Of a stretch of 64,000 bases of DNA, positions 37,501-48,557 are shown one piece after another. The stretch's first letter is position 1; each line of letters begins with the position of its first letter. The DNA is from Aristolochia californica (taxonomy: Eukaryota; Streptophyta; Magnoliopsida; Piperales; Aristolochiaceae). The translations under genes and the position numbers were made by a program. Location of the stretch: NCBI GenBank assembly GCA_029961685.1, contig JARWKL010000012.1, positions 23,421,227 to 23,485,226 of the forward strand, given 5' to 3'. The notes beneath the pieces are model-generated. The model was given only the letters and a program-made list of their open reading frames with translations, ran no database searches and was not told the DNA's origin.

Positions 37501-38820
37501 TTTGGCATAGAACCAGAAAAGTCGGGGGAGGAGGGCAGGTGTAGGGCAATTATTGCAGGATTTGGGACACAGTGCCAGTTGTCTGAAGTGGGCTGACTAT
37601 GGTCTAGCTATTCAGAATGGGTAGCTGGGAGACATTGGGGCATAAGACTCATCATTTTCTGATTTGTCAGGTTGACCAGTATAGGCTCTAGGTCTTGGTG
37701 TAGGTGTTCGAATGGGGAGTAGGCTGGCTGTGGTCCAAGGATGTGGAGTGGTTAGTTGGAAGACATGGGGGTGTAGGGGTCATCTCTCGTTGGGTTGTCT
37801 GTTGGTAGGTGGATGAGCTGGCTGGGATTTGTCAATTAGGCTAGCAAGGGGTGTGGCCGTATGTGGAGGAGTGCTTGTTGTGTTCTGGATTTGGTCAAAG
37901 GATAAGATGGAGATAGGGGAGGTTCGGTGGGTGTCAGCTAAAGATTCATTCGATGTTGGGTTTTATCACATAGATCAGTGAGCCTAGTGGGGCTTGGAAC
38001 CAGGGGTCCACCTTCATCTTGTTGGCCAGGGGATGAGGTTGGGATGCTAGCTATGTTTGGGGTGACGGGTTTTTGGGTTCACATAGTTGCTGCTCCCTGT
38101 CAGTTTGGCAGGTATCAATGCCAGGGCACAGGTTCAAATTTTAAATTAGGAGGGATGGTGAACAAGCCGAGTCACTGTCATAGCTCACCTTATCATCGAG
38201 TCACTGTGGTCGGAGGGGGAATGGGCCGAGTTCACCCGATGCCACTCACAAAGAGTCACTGAGTTTTGGGTTAGCAACTTGCCTTCTTCCTCATGTGCTC
38301 TTTCTTTCACTCATCTTGTCGACTGATCTGCTAAACCTTTCAAAAATGACCTTGATCCAAAAGAGTTCATTCCTAACTTCTATCTTGAGGATTTTAGATC
38401 CTTCCCATGTTCTGTCTAGGATGATGAATATCCCTGGCTCTGTCCAATCTGATTGTACTAGCTGTGGCCTCATCCTGTTCAACGAACTGTCCAAACTAGC
38501 TTCTGACTGTCTGTAGGACTACCGGCTGCCATAGCTGTACGAGAAAGGCCATCAATGGAGAACCATTGCTCAAATATACTACTAGGATTAGTAGGCTGCA
38601 CTTTTCAACAAAAAAAAAAAAAAAGGATAGTAGGCTGCCAGTCTTGAACTGCTGAAAGGAGGTGATGAGGGAGCTGCTTGATGCTCTTCACCTTTGCTCC
38701 ATCTTCATCACTAGCTATAAGAAACTGCGCATCTGTCTGGCCCAGGTTGGAATACTTGGTCACGTGGAGAAGCTGTAGCACTCATATCGCCATGAGTGTC
38801 ATGCTATTCTGGTAGAGGCT
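34560..38820 (-). mobile_element. LINE 2, L1-type retrotransposon, internally deleted
   Basis: Minus-strand order from right to left: a degenerate ORF1-like region (about 38800-37250), an endonuclease start (SSLVILQETKTQ near 37100), a reverse transcriptase (ERWRFWIRSCISS, GDPISPLLFNLVAEYL near 36400), the zinc-binding domain (35631-35281) and RNase H (GAIKLNFDGSTMGC and LLIESDSKVIIGW, 35062-34580). The catalytic FxDD box reads FTND at 36305-36316, so the first Asp is Asn. The endonuclease and the front of RT are shortened by deletion. No poly(T) run is visible at the left edge and no target duplication was found, so both limits are approximate. It lies antisense in intron 7 of the pseudogene. 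A (CCA)n tract lies near 35655-35680. Confidence 0.82.
38585..38638 (+). repeat. Tiny retroposed insert with poly(A) and target duplication
   Basis: GGATTAGTAGGCTGC at 38585-38599 and GGATAGTAGGCTGC at 38625-38638 flank ACTTTTCAAC followed by A15. This is the signature of target-primed insertion of an extremely truncated transcript of only about ten non-A bases. It interrupts the ORF1-like part of LINE 2. Confidence 0.75.
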
Positions 38821-39837
38821 TGATATTATTTAAAGAGAATACTTGAAAATGCTGTTTTTTTTGTGGAAAGTCAAAAACAGTTATTTGTTGCAGCTTTAAG
38901 AATCGTGTTGTTAATGCTTCTATTGGCATGTTATAAGCTGCTCAGAATTCTCTAGATTATTCAATGTTCATTAACAATGTAGTTCCATGTTCTACTTGCT
39001 GATTCTGACTTCTGCTGGCAGTGGTAGGATGGGCTAATGATGCAATTCAAGGTATTGGAAAGGGTGCTCCCTTTTCTCTCTGTTTAACAGGGAAACATTT
39101 TTCTGAAGTTGCTTCAGCTCGAGGAAATAGTAAACATCCTTTGTCTAAGGTGAGTGTTCAAATTTTTTATTTTTCTCTCATTTGGCTTAAAATATTCTTG
39201 TTTGAAGGCAAGTTAAAATGCATGTGCGTTTCTGTGGTTGTGCCCTGCAGTTTAGTGGTGTGATGAAGACAGAGTGCCGGATAGCCATTAGGTCCTGCCT
39301 TCGGAATGATTTTGCTGAAGGTGTCCGTGCAGTCTTGGTCGACAAAGATCAGGTTTCTCCAGGCCCTATTTTCTTTCTGTGTCACTACAAAGCTATCAAG
39401 TTTCTACTTAGGTATTTAAAGCCTCGACAAGTTCTTCAGTCAGATTCTATGGGTTTGGTTTATTACAGGGTCCATGACTGAGATTTGGCTCTTGTGGTAA
39501 AAAGTATAGGAAATCAGCATGCTTGCTCATATTCTCAAGTGACAGCCATTTCTCTTGCAGTGGGTTTAATCTTTTCTCGTTCAGTTCTTTTAATTTTTAT
39601 TGCTAGTGATAAAAAATGCAAGTAATGTTAGCTGCTCTTAGGTTCCTAAAGAAGATAAAAGAGTAATCAACTTGGGACTGGAACATGCAGACCAGTACTT
39701 ATTCACATGTCATATAATGGAAGAATTGCCTATTGATTTGGGTTCATTCATGGCAGAAACCAAAATGGAATCCTCCGCCGTTGGTGGCTTCTCTGTTCGA
39801 GCCTATGCAATCGGATAGTGCAGAGCTGGACGTGTGA

Positions 39838-40795
39838 GCGCTTCATCATTGGCTTACAAGGTATTAAAGGATTGACTGAATTTATTAGCGTCACTTTGAT
39901 TTTAGTTGAGTTGGTTTTTCTTCAACCCTTCAAACGGTCGGCTGTCTATTCTTTTATCTATTAGATGATTAGCACATAACATATCTGTTTTATTTATTTC
40001 AATCTCCAAAGCAAGGTTCTAATTGTGGTAAATCATAAATTAATCTTCTAATTTACTCGATCCATTGTCAGATTACGGATCTATAAAACTCAGGTGACAG
40101 GATAAAATCCGGCTGTTGGCAATGGGCGAACTACCACCCTTCCCCTTCAGAGTAGAACCTAATTAAATGTTATTTATGTTAAAACAAATTACTTTTTCTT
40201 TCCCAGCAAATTGGGCAAGAGGGAAGATAAAACTTGGTTTTTAGCCTACGTTTTACCCCTTTAGGATTCGAAAAAATTTCATGGATTCTCTGAGAAGAGA
40301 ATCCAAACGCAGGGTGCTCAAATAGCCCATCTCTCCCTTTCATGTAGCTACTAACTATAATCCGTTTCACAGTAGTTCTTCCTGAACCAACCAGAGGAAT
40401 TAATGGCGAGAATAACCAATGGAATTTTAACAATTTTAGGCTTAAATGTTACAATGCGGAGGGGATGCTCCTCCCCTCGTTTGTCACCAGAAAGAGCTCT
40501 TATCCTCCCTCCCCTTCTCCTCTGAAATACTAGTCGGGGAAGAAGAAAGCTTCTTTTCCTCACTTTTTAAATTATTTTTTGATAATGCTATCATAATAAA
40601 TATGTTTTCGCATGCATTTCAGTCATTAGAATTCACATGCACAGCAATACTCCAACTGTGCCAGCATCAATTTCTGGTCCAGGTACTTGCCACAATTGTA
40701 TGAGAACTACAATAAAAGTTTAAGAATGAACAAAGAAACTCACACGAAAACATTGTTACACTCAGGAGGAACTCACCTTGATTGCTGGGAATAAA
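39838..40795. other. Space between two convergent broken genes
   Basis: This stretch holds the 3' flank of the hydrolase-like pseudogene and the expected position of the last Nudix exon, which I could not find. No other coding content was recognised. Confidence 0.4.
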
Positions 40796-43700
40796 AGCAT
40801 CAGGGAGCTCTAAATCATATACCTATACCCATCAATGTCTGCATATGAAACAGCTCCCACTGATACAACCCTGTCAAGCAAGTACTATCTGTTAGCTCTA
40901 CAGGATCAAGCATAAAACAACATAGCTATGAAGTGCCTGGTGCAGCAAAAACTAAAAACTAAACAATAATAACAAACGATATAGGACACAGTAAGAGAAC
41001 AATCATAGCCCAAGGCATCGCATTGATTGGAAGCAAATAATCATCAACTAAGATAAACAGAACAGAAATATGAAAAAAAAAATCTCAGTTAAAAAATCAA
41101 TTAAAAACCACTAATTCCCCTGGTGTGGGTCTCCTTGTTGTTAATGGATCAGTAAGAGTATTGTTCCGATAGATAACTCTTCGATAGAGTTTTTTAATAT
41201 CCGAGCTCATAAGTCTACCCAAAAATGGGTCTCAACTCGGGAGGAGAAACTGGTAAGGACACATTAACTTCTTAGACCCAAATACTGCAATCAGTGATGT
41301 GCTTTTGGCATCTGTCAACACCTACCTCTGCAAATAGATTATTAAATATTGGATAAAATCCAGTCTGACAATATGATAGAAATATGTTATACACAACCCA
41401 CATGACCAGTCTACAGAAAGATTTTCAAATAAAAATGTCCAGTAAGTAAGAAATAGTATTAAGAAGGTGACTCCCAGGTCAGTAGTAGTCAAAAAATGAA
41501 AAATGGTATCAGAATCAAACTAGAGGAATGCTTGTATTAGATGTAATTACAGGGTGCTGTTGCTTTACCGGGATAGTTTCAATTTATATTATGTACAGAA
41601 ATCATCATGTTCAAACCTTTCCTGTAGTCCTCAATTTTTACGTTCTACCCAATCTCTAGGTGTTCATAGAGCTTAAATGCCACTGATTAGATGAAATTCC
41701 AGCTTCCTCTTTGCATTCCTGTAAAAGATTTTTCTTACAACTGATCCCATGAGGCTGCAGTCATCATTAAGGAGAAACTTGCCTAAGAAAGGGGCTGCTT
41801 TAATCTACCTTAATTCCATGATGATAAGTCAAGATTTTTAGCAAAAAATTGGACAATAAAGAGTTTATACATCCATAAATAAACTAGGAAAACCCAATCT
41901 GAAGTAACGAGTCTAAAGAGTTTATTTATTATTTTTAGGAAAAATGCCTTGGGCAGTGATTGAAGACTACACCTTCCATCACACATAGGCCTGTCCAGCT
42001 CAGGGAGTACAGTGCCGGTTAGCCATAAAAAAAAAAAAAAAAAAAAATCCTCAGACAGGCAACAAGAAAATATAGTCACCAAAATAGCAAATAATCCTAG
42101 ACAATCACATATAATTCAGGAGAGTTAAAACTATATGTCAAAACTATCCAAGAAATGCCCATGACCACATCTACTTGCAAGAAGTTTATGCTCCTCAACA
42201 TCAACAACATCCTTTGGATTGAGAGTGTTCCTTTTGACACTTACAGCAAGTACAGATTTCTAAACATTTCATCCATGACAAATGAAACTAAAGAATTAAC
42301 CTTTCACATGCAAAAGACAGATAAACATAATAAAAACTAGGGACACACAACAATGATGAAAAATGGGAAAGAGAAAGAATGACACTAGATCAGGTTCAAT
42401 CTGTTGAATCCCAAAAGATTCATAAATATAGCAACACATATTAAATGTGTCACCTTTAAAAAAAAAAAAATGGTAAAAAATATATTACCAAGGGAAGGGA
42501 AGAGAGGAATACATGAGGGGGCCCCAAGGGTAATGTACAAAATATCCAATGAAAAAAATACTACAGAAATAACACAACAAAAGAAGCACAGAAGTAACAA
42601 CTAAGGATGATCAAGAAGAAAAGTATTTCCCACAACAAGTTGTGGTTGAGTGAGATGTCATTCTGCAAATGTGTGGGTAACCTGAATGGCACAGGGTGTA
42701 CGTAGCCAAGGGATATGGAGTGGAAAGTAATGTCAGCAATCTCATTAAAATTGGGTGGACATGCCAAAAGAGATGAGACTAACTCAAAAGCCAACAAATT
42801 ACCACTGCAGACACTCTCAACAACAAGAGTACTGAAAAAAGAACTGTGGTAAAGTCTCAACCCATGAAGAAGGGTGTGCAGCTCGCCCAGTGGGTCAACA
42901 ACATATAAACATGTCTCTGCTGAACTAAATAGACAGTGAACAACTGTGTTGACACTAATTGGACTGAGGACATAGATACTAAGCTGAGTCAACAGTGATG
43001 CTTCTCAACGAAGAACAAGCACAGAGGAGTTAAATATACTGAGAGCAAAGAACAGGCTCAGAGGAGTCATATCAATCACATCATGCAAATTCAGGAAAAA
43101 GAAAATATAGAAAAGGTAAAAAAGTGAACATTAACAGATGAAACCTGTGATGAAAGAAAGTCCCCAAATCAAAGTACAAAGGGAATGTGTACAAGAATGT
43201 GGCCAGTGAAGTCTTTTTTCTTGGACCAATAGACAACTTTCCATGTGGTCAAATATTTATGTAATAGGAAATAAAAGCACAACAAAAATAAACATCCCTC
43301 AGTATGCCTATTATCAACTGTACTTGAATGAAGTCAAGGTTCCTCAACCTCAACAAAAGACATTTTGTAGAGGGAGCACCTATCCTTAAACTTCCAGGCA
43401 AGTTCAGATTACTAAACATGTCATCAGCGGGAATTGGGAAATGTCACTAATCTCTCAAGAAGATAATCTAATAAATTCAAAAGACGAAAACATGCAACTA
43501 GCCCCTCGCCCCCTAAATAAAAAAAGAAGTGACAAAGTAAAGAGAAATTGGCAAAATTCAAGAAGGCAACTAGGAGCCATATCCCCCCTCCATCTTTCCA
43601 AAAAAAAAAAAGAGACAGATTACAGTAAGAAACAATAAGCAATAAGAATAAATAAATCTGTCAGGAGTCCACTAATATGAAATTGCAACAGAGCTTGCAA

Positions 43701-45329
43701 CTTCGTTAATTAGTTATGTGTCTACATCTATAATGCAAATGAATGCAAGAATATTTATTTGTTAGATTGCTCACCATTTCTTAGGAAGAAACTACCTTGG
43801 ACTAAATAGCAATACTTGTTCAGCAGATCTTGTCAAATGCTAATTTTTCCCATCCCACTTAAACATAGATAACCCTGTTGAAAGTTTAAACTAGATTTCT
43901 TTTGAAACAATTCATTCAAAATTATACCAATGAACAAATATAAACTATTTTAGTAGAAGCCATAACACCCTAATAACCTTACTAAGTTTTTTGAAACATG
44001 CAAAGCACCAAAAGCCAAAGCTTATTGATTTAGGTAAAAAGAAAGTTACCACTATCTGCATTAATTGCACCTAGGAGCAAAACTGTTCAACTAATTAAGC
44101 AGGTTCCTTACAAAAGAAGTGTCCCCACTAAAAGTTATTAAAAGTAAAAAATATAATCTTTCTTGAAATTAAAATTCTCCTTTGTTATTATATCTTTTTT
44201 TTCCATTCTACTCCAAATTGGCCACCACTTTTTCTGCATTTCACATACTTACTGTCTGGTAACATCATCACAGTCAGTGTGATCATCTTTTCTGAATATA
44301 CATTAGGAAGTCAGTGAAATAATGGAACTCAATCGAATCACCAGCAACAGTGCCTCCAACCATTTCAAGAATCTTTGATCAATGTAAATATGTTTCTCTC
44401 AATCCTCGATGTAACTCCAAAATTAACAGTAAGCAACCACAACCTTTAAGGTCGAATTAAGATAAGTACAAATGCAGGCACGTCGGGAAAAGAAAACGAC
44501 ACCCAAAATACAATAAGGTTAAAAAGACTACCTCATTTCGGAAATCTCCAACAGCCTCTGTCCTGACCTTAGGCCTGTCAAGTGATGGATGAAGGGGCGA
44601 CTAAATCGCCAACAACGTTGCGATGGTCATCCTTACATCCCGAGACTTCTTTAGATGGCCCAGGAAGCAGTAATTGATCTAATGGGAAGCACCAATATCG
44701 TGGAAACCAAAATTTACCAATATCGAATGAGTCAGTATAGGTTTCCCAGCGTTCCTTGAACCAGTGTTGGATAAAATCATCTCAACAAAAGAAAATGGCT
44801 TTAATTCATCTTATTTACCCCTTGCGAAGATATCCTACAGTCTGATCCCCAACCATAGACGGAACGAACTCAGACTTCTTTACCTGCAATGAAACTCGTC
44901 AACAATCAGACCAAACACGGATTTCAAATGCAGGCCAAACTTTTTCTTTCTCAAAATGTTGCTTACACAAGGAAACGACACCCCTTTCCTCCTGTGAGAC
45001 TTACCCAAGACCTCACACTAAAAACGCAGGACAAACTTAGAAGTAGAAAAAGGACATTCAATCCGAACAGAACTTACAGATCCACGATCAAAGATTTTGA
45101 TTTTCGCCAAGTATCCCTGGAGATGGAGGGAATGGTCAGCTGGACCGTCAGTTTTAGAAACTGCAAAAACATCGTCCCAACTGAAGCCTTTTTGCGGTGA
45201 AGGAGTGAACATTGGTATGTCTGAAGTCGGAGATTCTGGGAAAATGGGTAAAGGTTCGACTTTGAATAAAGGAAGAAAGGGGAGATCATTGAGCGAAAGA
45301 AGGAACGGCGGCCGCCATGAGTCGAGCAT
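40796..45329 (-). pseudogene. Nudix hydrolase 20/24-like gene, decayed
   Basis: Exon 1 (45329-45078) encodes PQKGFSWDDVFAVSKT and LHLQGYLAKIKIFDRGS, the start of the DUF4743 domain of plant plastid Nudix hydrolases NUDT20/24. Exon 2 (44883-44819) gives SEFVPSMVGDQTVGYLRKG. Exon 3 (to 44532) gives LHPSLDRPKVRTEAVGD, but needs at least one frame change upstream and lacks about a dozen codons before RNE. The Nudix box is split: a damaged LQPHGISC near 41735-41760 and an exon from 41718 giving ECKEEAGI. A further exon (about 40892-40796) gives SVGAVSYADIDGYRY then YDLELPDAFIPSNQ, joined by a frame-breaking deletion of about 22 bases. The middle domain and C terminus were not found. Exons 1 and 2 remain intact, so a short transcript is possible. 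Confidence 0.78.
42561..43007 (-). other. Unexplained open stretch, possible captured exon
   Basis: On the minus strand an open frame of about 145 codons follows a pyrimidine-rich tract and a possible AG acceptor near 43007. It contains LLTQLSIYVLSPISVNTVVH, DPLGELHTLLHGLRLYH and GYVHPVPFRLP. The residue mix looks protein-like, but I recognise no family and it is not part of the Nudix protein. It may be a fragment of an unrelated gene in a Nudix intron, or chance. A second open minus-strand stretch with LNLPGSLRIGAPSTKCLLL lies near 43340-43430. Confidence 0.3.
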
Positions 45330-45399
45330 GAAAGTGCCAAGCTGAGCGCAGGTCGGAATGCCAGAAGTCCCGCCCCCATGTGTGTTTCATCCGGCCCAA

Positions 45400-45409
45400 T
45401 TTTATAAAA
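45400..45409 (-). promoter_or_regulatory. Putative TATA box of the Nudix-like gene
   Basis: TTTTATAAAA lies about 75 bases ahead of the minus-strand start codon at 45329. Next to it, minus-strand ATTGGGCCGG contains a TGGGCC site II-type element common in plant promoters of organelle genes. Inferred only. Confidence 0.45.
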
Positions 45410-45799
45410 CGCAGACCGGATCCCTCACTCTCCTTCTCTTTGTAAACAAACAAAGATGAAAGGGGAAGGAAAGGGGGTAAAGTTCACCACCTCTTAGCCC
45501 TTTTCCATCAAAGAGATTTATCACCCTCATTGCTCTCATACAATGATGGAAAGTATGAAGAATTTTGCCCTCATAAAAATACAAAAATAAAAGGATTTGC
45601 CAATTAGAGAAGGACCACTAATAAAAGATTGACCATAAGTGCAAGTCAATGAACTAGGTTATTTCACTATTCACTTTTAAGCAAAAAGGCGAAGAAATTT
45701 TCCTTGGTAATTTCTAACTTTTTCCTCTTCGTTGTTGTTTCTCTCTTTTCCATGAATATATTCCTACCATTAAAGCTCCATTTGCTCGTCTTTTAGAAG

Positions 45800-46670
45800 A
45801 TGCACATACTAAGATGTTTTAATTAATGTACCTAAATTCATGTTGGACTGATGCGGTTCTTACTGCTTGTTTCTTCATTAACATGATGTTTTCCTAAGTT
45901 CTTAGTTGAAAAATTCCTATATAGGTGTTGTTGCCATCTTACACCTTATTTTTATTCTCCTCGAGTGTTTGGATGTGTTTGTTTTACACATGTATTTGAT
46001 CATTTCAGGGATAAATTGTCTTCTCATATAATAAAATATATTTTCTTAGGGTATTTTTGTACACATAAGGGATACAAATACTTATGTTCTTCAACTAAAA
46101 AGACATATGTCTCTACTGATAATATATTTTGTAAGAATACTTCATTCTTTACTTCACCACTACAAATATGTTTCCATCTACTATAGGTCCAAAGATTGTT
46201 ATCAAACTTTTTTGAGGATGTTCCTACAAAGAAACCACTATAGGTATATATCATAAATGGCATGTGATTCAACACAAGACTCCAACTCCTTCTCTCACAC
46301 TGATCATGAATCTTCCTTGCCTGCAAATATTAAGGTAAGTGATTTACACCTCTCTATTGGGCTTCAAAAAGTTATGTGTAGAAGTACGCTCCGCTTGTCC
46401 AATTTTGTTTCCTTTGATTCACTGTCAAACTGGTACAAACAATTTATTTTGTCTTCTTGCACTATTCTATCCTGTGTTGGATATCTAAACAAAGGCATCT
46501 AGGTGTTCTGTGACTTACCTCCTGGTGCTACAGTGATTGCGCGTTGTTGGGTATATGTTGTAAAGTATAAGAAAGATGGATTCATTAAGAGGTACAAGGC
46601 TTGGTTGGTAGCAAAATGGTACACTCAAACATATGGGGTTGACATGTTTGAGACTTTTTTCTCTAATTGC
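45800..46670 (+). mobile_element. Ty1/copia integrase to RT remnant
   Basis: The plus strand reads the end of a copia integrase core (WTDAVLTACFFINMM), the following region (RVFGCVCFTH, IKYIFLGYFCTHKGYKYLC, VSTDNIFCKNTSFF) and then the beginning of the reverse transcriptase (LPPGATVIARCWVYVVKYKK, KAWLVAKWYTQTYGVDMFET). Stops and frame changes break it in several places, and no LTRs were seen. It lies just upstream of the Nudix-like pseudogene in the opposite orientation. Confidence 0.83.
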
Positions 46671-46915
46671 TAGATTTTTTTTTCATTATGGTATCACTGT
46701 AAATTTCTCTTGCTTTCATACAAGCCCACAAAGTGTAGCTTACTCAACATTGCTCTTGCAACTTTCACTTATTTGTCAACGTAACCTGTGACACTGTTGG
46801 TTATTTGTCACATTGCAGCATTGAAGGCACTTGGAAAGCTGATTTGGAAGTTGGATTGATGTTGGCTTATCACTGCCATATGTTGTGGTTTGTATACTGT
46901 AAAAGAAGAAATCAT

Positions 46916-46944
46916 GAAGAGAAGAGAAGAGAAGAGAAGAGAAG
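46916..46944. repeat. (GAAGA)n microsatellite
   Basis: Nearly six perfect units of GAAGA stand in purine-rich DNA. Confidence 0.85.
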
Positions 46945-48051
46945 TAATTTGGAAAAAGAAAGAGAAGGGCAATGGTTTGATGCGACTTCAGCCCACAAAA
47001 TGAAGATCAAACGGTAGAAAGGGGGCTTTGACAAGATAAGGTGAAGGTATGAGGGGTAAGAGGCATAGGGTTTTTCGATTGGGCATGTTTGATTCGGTTT
47101 TGGATTTTTGCTCTCTTCCAGTTTTTGCGATTTTAGCACCAAACATTCCCCACCTGTTTCTTCAATGCTCTTCTCAATAGTGGGACTTGGAATACAATAT
47201 TTGGTTGTTCCAGAAAGCCAAAATGTCACCAACGATTCAACGACGACAACGAAAGGCTACCGGAACTCCCATTTCTTTATTATTTTTTCCCATGAAACCT
47301 TCCACATTACACGCACCCGATGACTGCATCTTTTGTTAATATTATCATCACATTGCGGCCATTCGGGATTTGGAAACGTAAACTGAAGCTTGAGTCTTTT
47401 ACACCCGCTCCAACAGCTTCGCCTTCTGGAAGAGAAGAAGACGCCAATTGCAGTGCTTTGTTACACCCCCTTCATTTTCTGTCGATTGTTGAAATTGTTC
47501 GCGTAGAGACTCCAAACCATGGGCCCCACTTTTGTCCGATAAAGAAAATATTTATTATTTTTTATTATATATTTCACTTTATTTTAAGCGAATTTTTAAT
47601 AGGTCTTTTTTTTATTTTTCAATTTTTATTAAAATATTATTTCTCAATGATTAGGTGGTTATTACCTGATAATCAGCGCTTAGTCATACCCAGTCCACGT
47701 ATGCGCCGTATAAGATAACTGAAGTCTAAAACCGAAGTTATCATGACGTCATCAGGTAAAGTGGGCCCACATTCATCTTTAAAACTATGGGTCATGGGTT
47801 GGGTTGAAGGGGAAATCCAATCTGACCCGACCCTTCCTGATATTTTAGGGAACCCGGTTCTCTCCTCATTGTAAAACGCTAACGTTTAAAAATATATAAA
47901 TATTTATTTAAATTTTTTAATATCCATATTACTATTTTCATTCAAATAGTCTGGTCTATGGGTCGGTTTTGGGTAAAAAGGAAATACATGGAATGAGACT
48001 TGACCCGAGTCGCGATTGTTTAATTTCCCGTATCGCGTTACCGCAAATAGG

Positions 48052-48071
48052 TATCGTATCGCGATACGATA
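48052..48071. repeat. Perfect 20-base palindrome
   Basis: TATCGTATCGCGATACGATA equals its own reverse complement. A related CCGTATCGCG lies about 20 bases upstream, so the region is rich in the TATCG word. It could be a dimeric protein-binding site or transposon-end debris. Confidence 0.8.
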
Positions 48072-48488
48072 AGTGTTATTTCATTTTCGAACTTTCCGAC
48101 TTTCGAGAATCTGTTTCGAGCTTCGTTTACATGCCATGTACATGAACGCGAGGACGTCGGCGCCAACGGCCCCTTCGATCAGAAAAACCAAAACGTGGGC
48201 GTAAGAGGATAAGGTGCCACGTGTCAGTGACTAAAAACACCAGGCCGAAGACAACCACTGGGCCCCCCTCGTGTTTTTTTTCCTCACACGCTTCTGCACC
48301 TTCCGTATTTTTCAAACTGAACCGTGGACCCCTACTTTGACCGCCTCTTTGTATGACAAATTTACCCCTAATCGACATACTCACAATGGGAGAAGTTGAT
48401 GGAAGAAAGGGAAAAGAAGAGGGTTAATTTTGTTATTCTAAGTATGAACTGACGAACGATCGCTGTCGAGCGGGCAGCCGATACCCGC

Positions 48489-48496
48489 TATTTAAA
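48489..48496 (+). promoter_or_regulatory. Putative TATA box of the DVL peptide gene
   Basis: TATTTAAA lies 69 bases ahead of the DVL start codon, leaving a short C/T-rich leader. Inferred from position. Confidence 0.5.
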
Positions 48497-48557
48497 CTAC
48501 GCGAAGGCTGCCCTAGGACACCAATCCATCAGTTTCATTCTTCCTTCTTCGACGTCG

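Larger units (their letters stand above)
27354..39837 (+). pseudogene. 3-hydroxyisobutyryl-CoA hydrolase-like 3 gene (At4g13360-like), broken
   Basis: Ten exons of a mitochondrial enoyl-CoA hydratase/HIBCH-family protein are recognisable: 27354-27678, 27973-28074, 28268-28331, 30295-30429, 30505-30604, 30771-30900, 33896-34069 (left edge uncertain), 39022-39149, 39251-39352 and 39757-39837. They give [93 protein letters not shown] and [14 protein letters not shown]. The family acts in valine and branched-chain acyl-CoA breakdown. Lesions: exon 3 seems to carry two extra bases before its donor, an in-frame TGA stands at 30322-30324 in exon 4, and no AG acceptor lies in the right phase ahead of SDDPHKD in exon 7. 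Introns 6 and 7 each hold a large antisense LINE. Exons 8-10 are clean, so decay is fairly recent. The start codon could also be 27384. Confidence 0.82.
46671..48488. other. Intergenic DNA upstream of the DVL peptide gene
   Basis: No gene recognised. Apart from the GAAGA tract it contains an AT-rich part (47550-47650), a GC-richer part from 48000 and a perfect 20-base palindrome at 48052-48071. Confidence 0.4.

Noticed and set aside
38291..38494. 67-residue minus-strand frame as an independent gene
   Set aside because: It lies in the ORF1-like part of LINE 2 and has no separate start context or splice sites.
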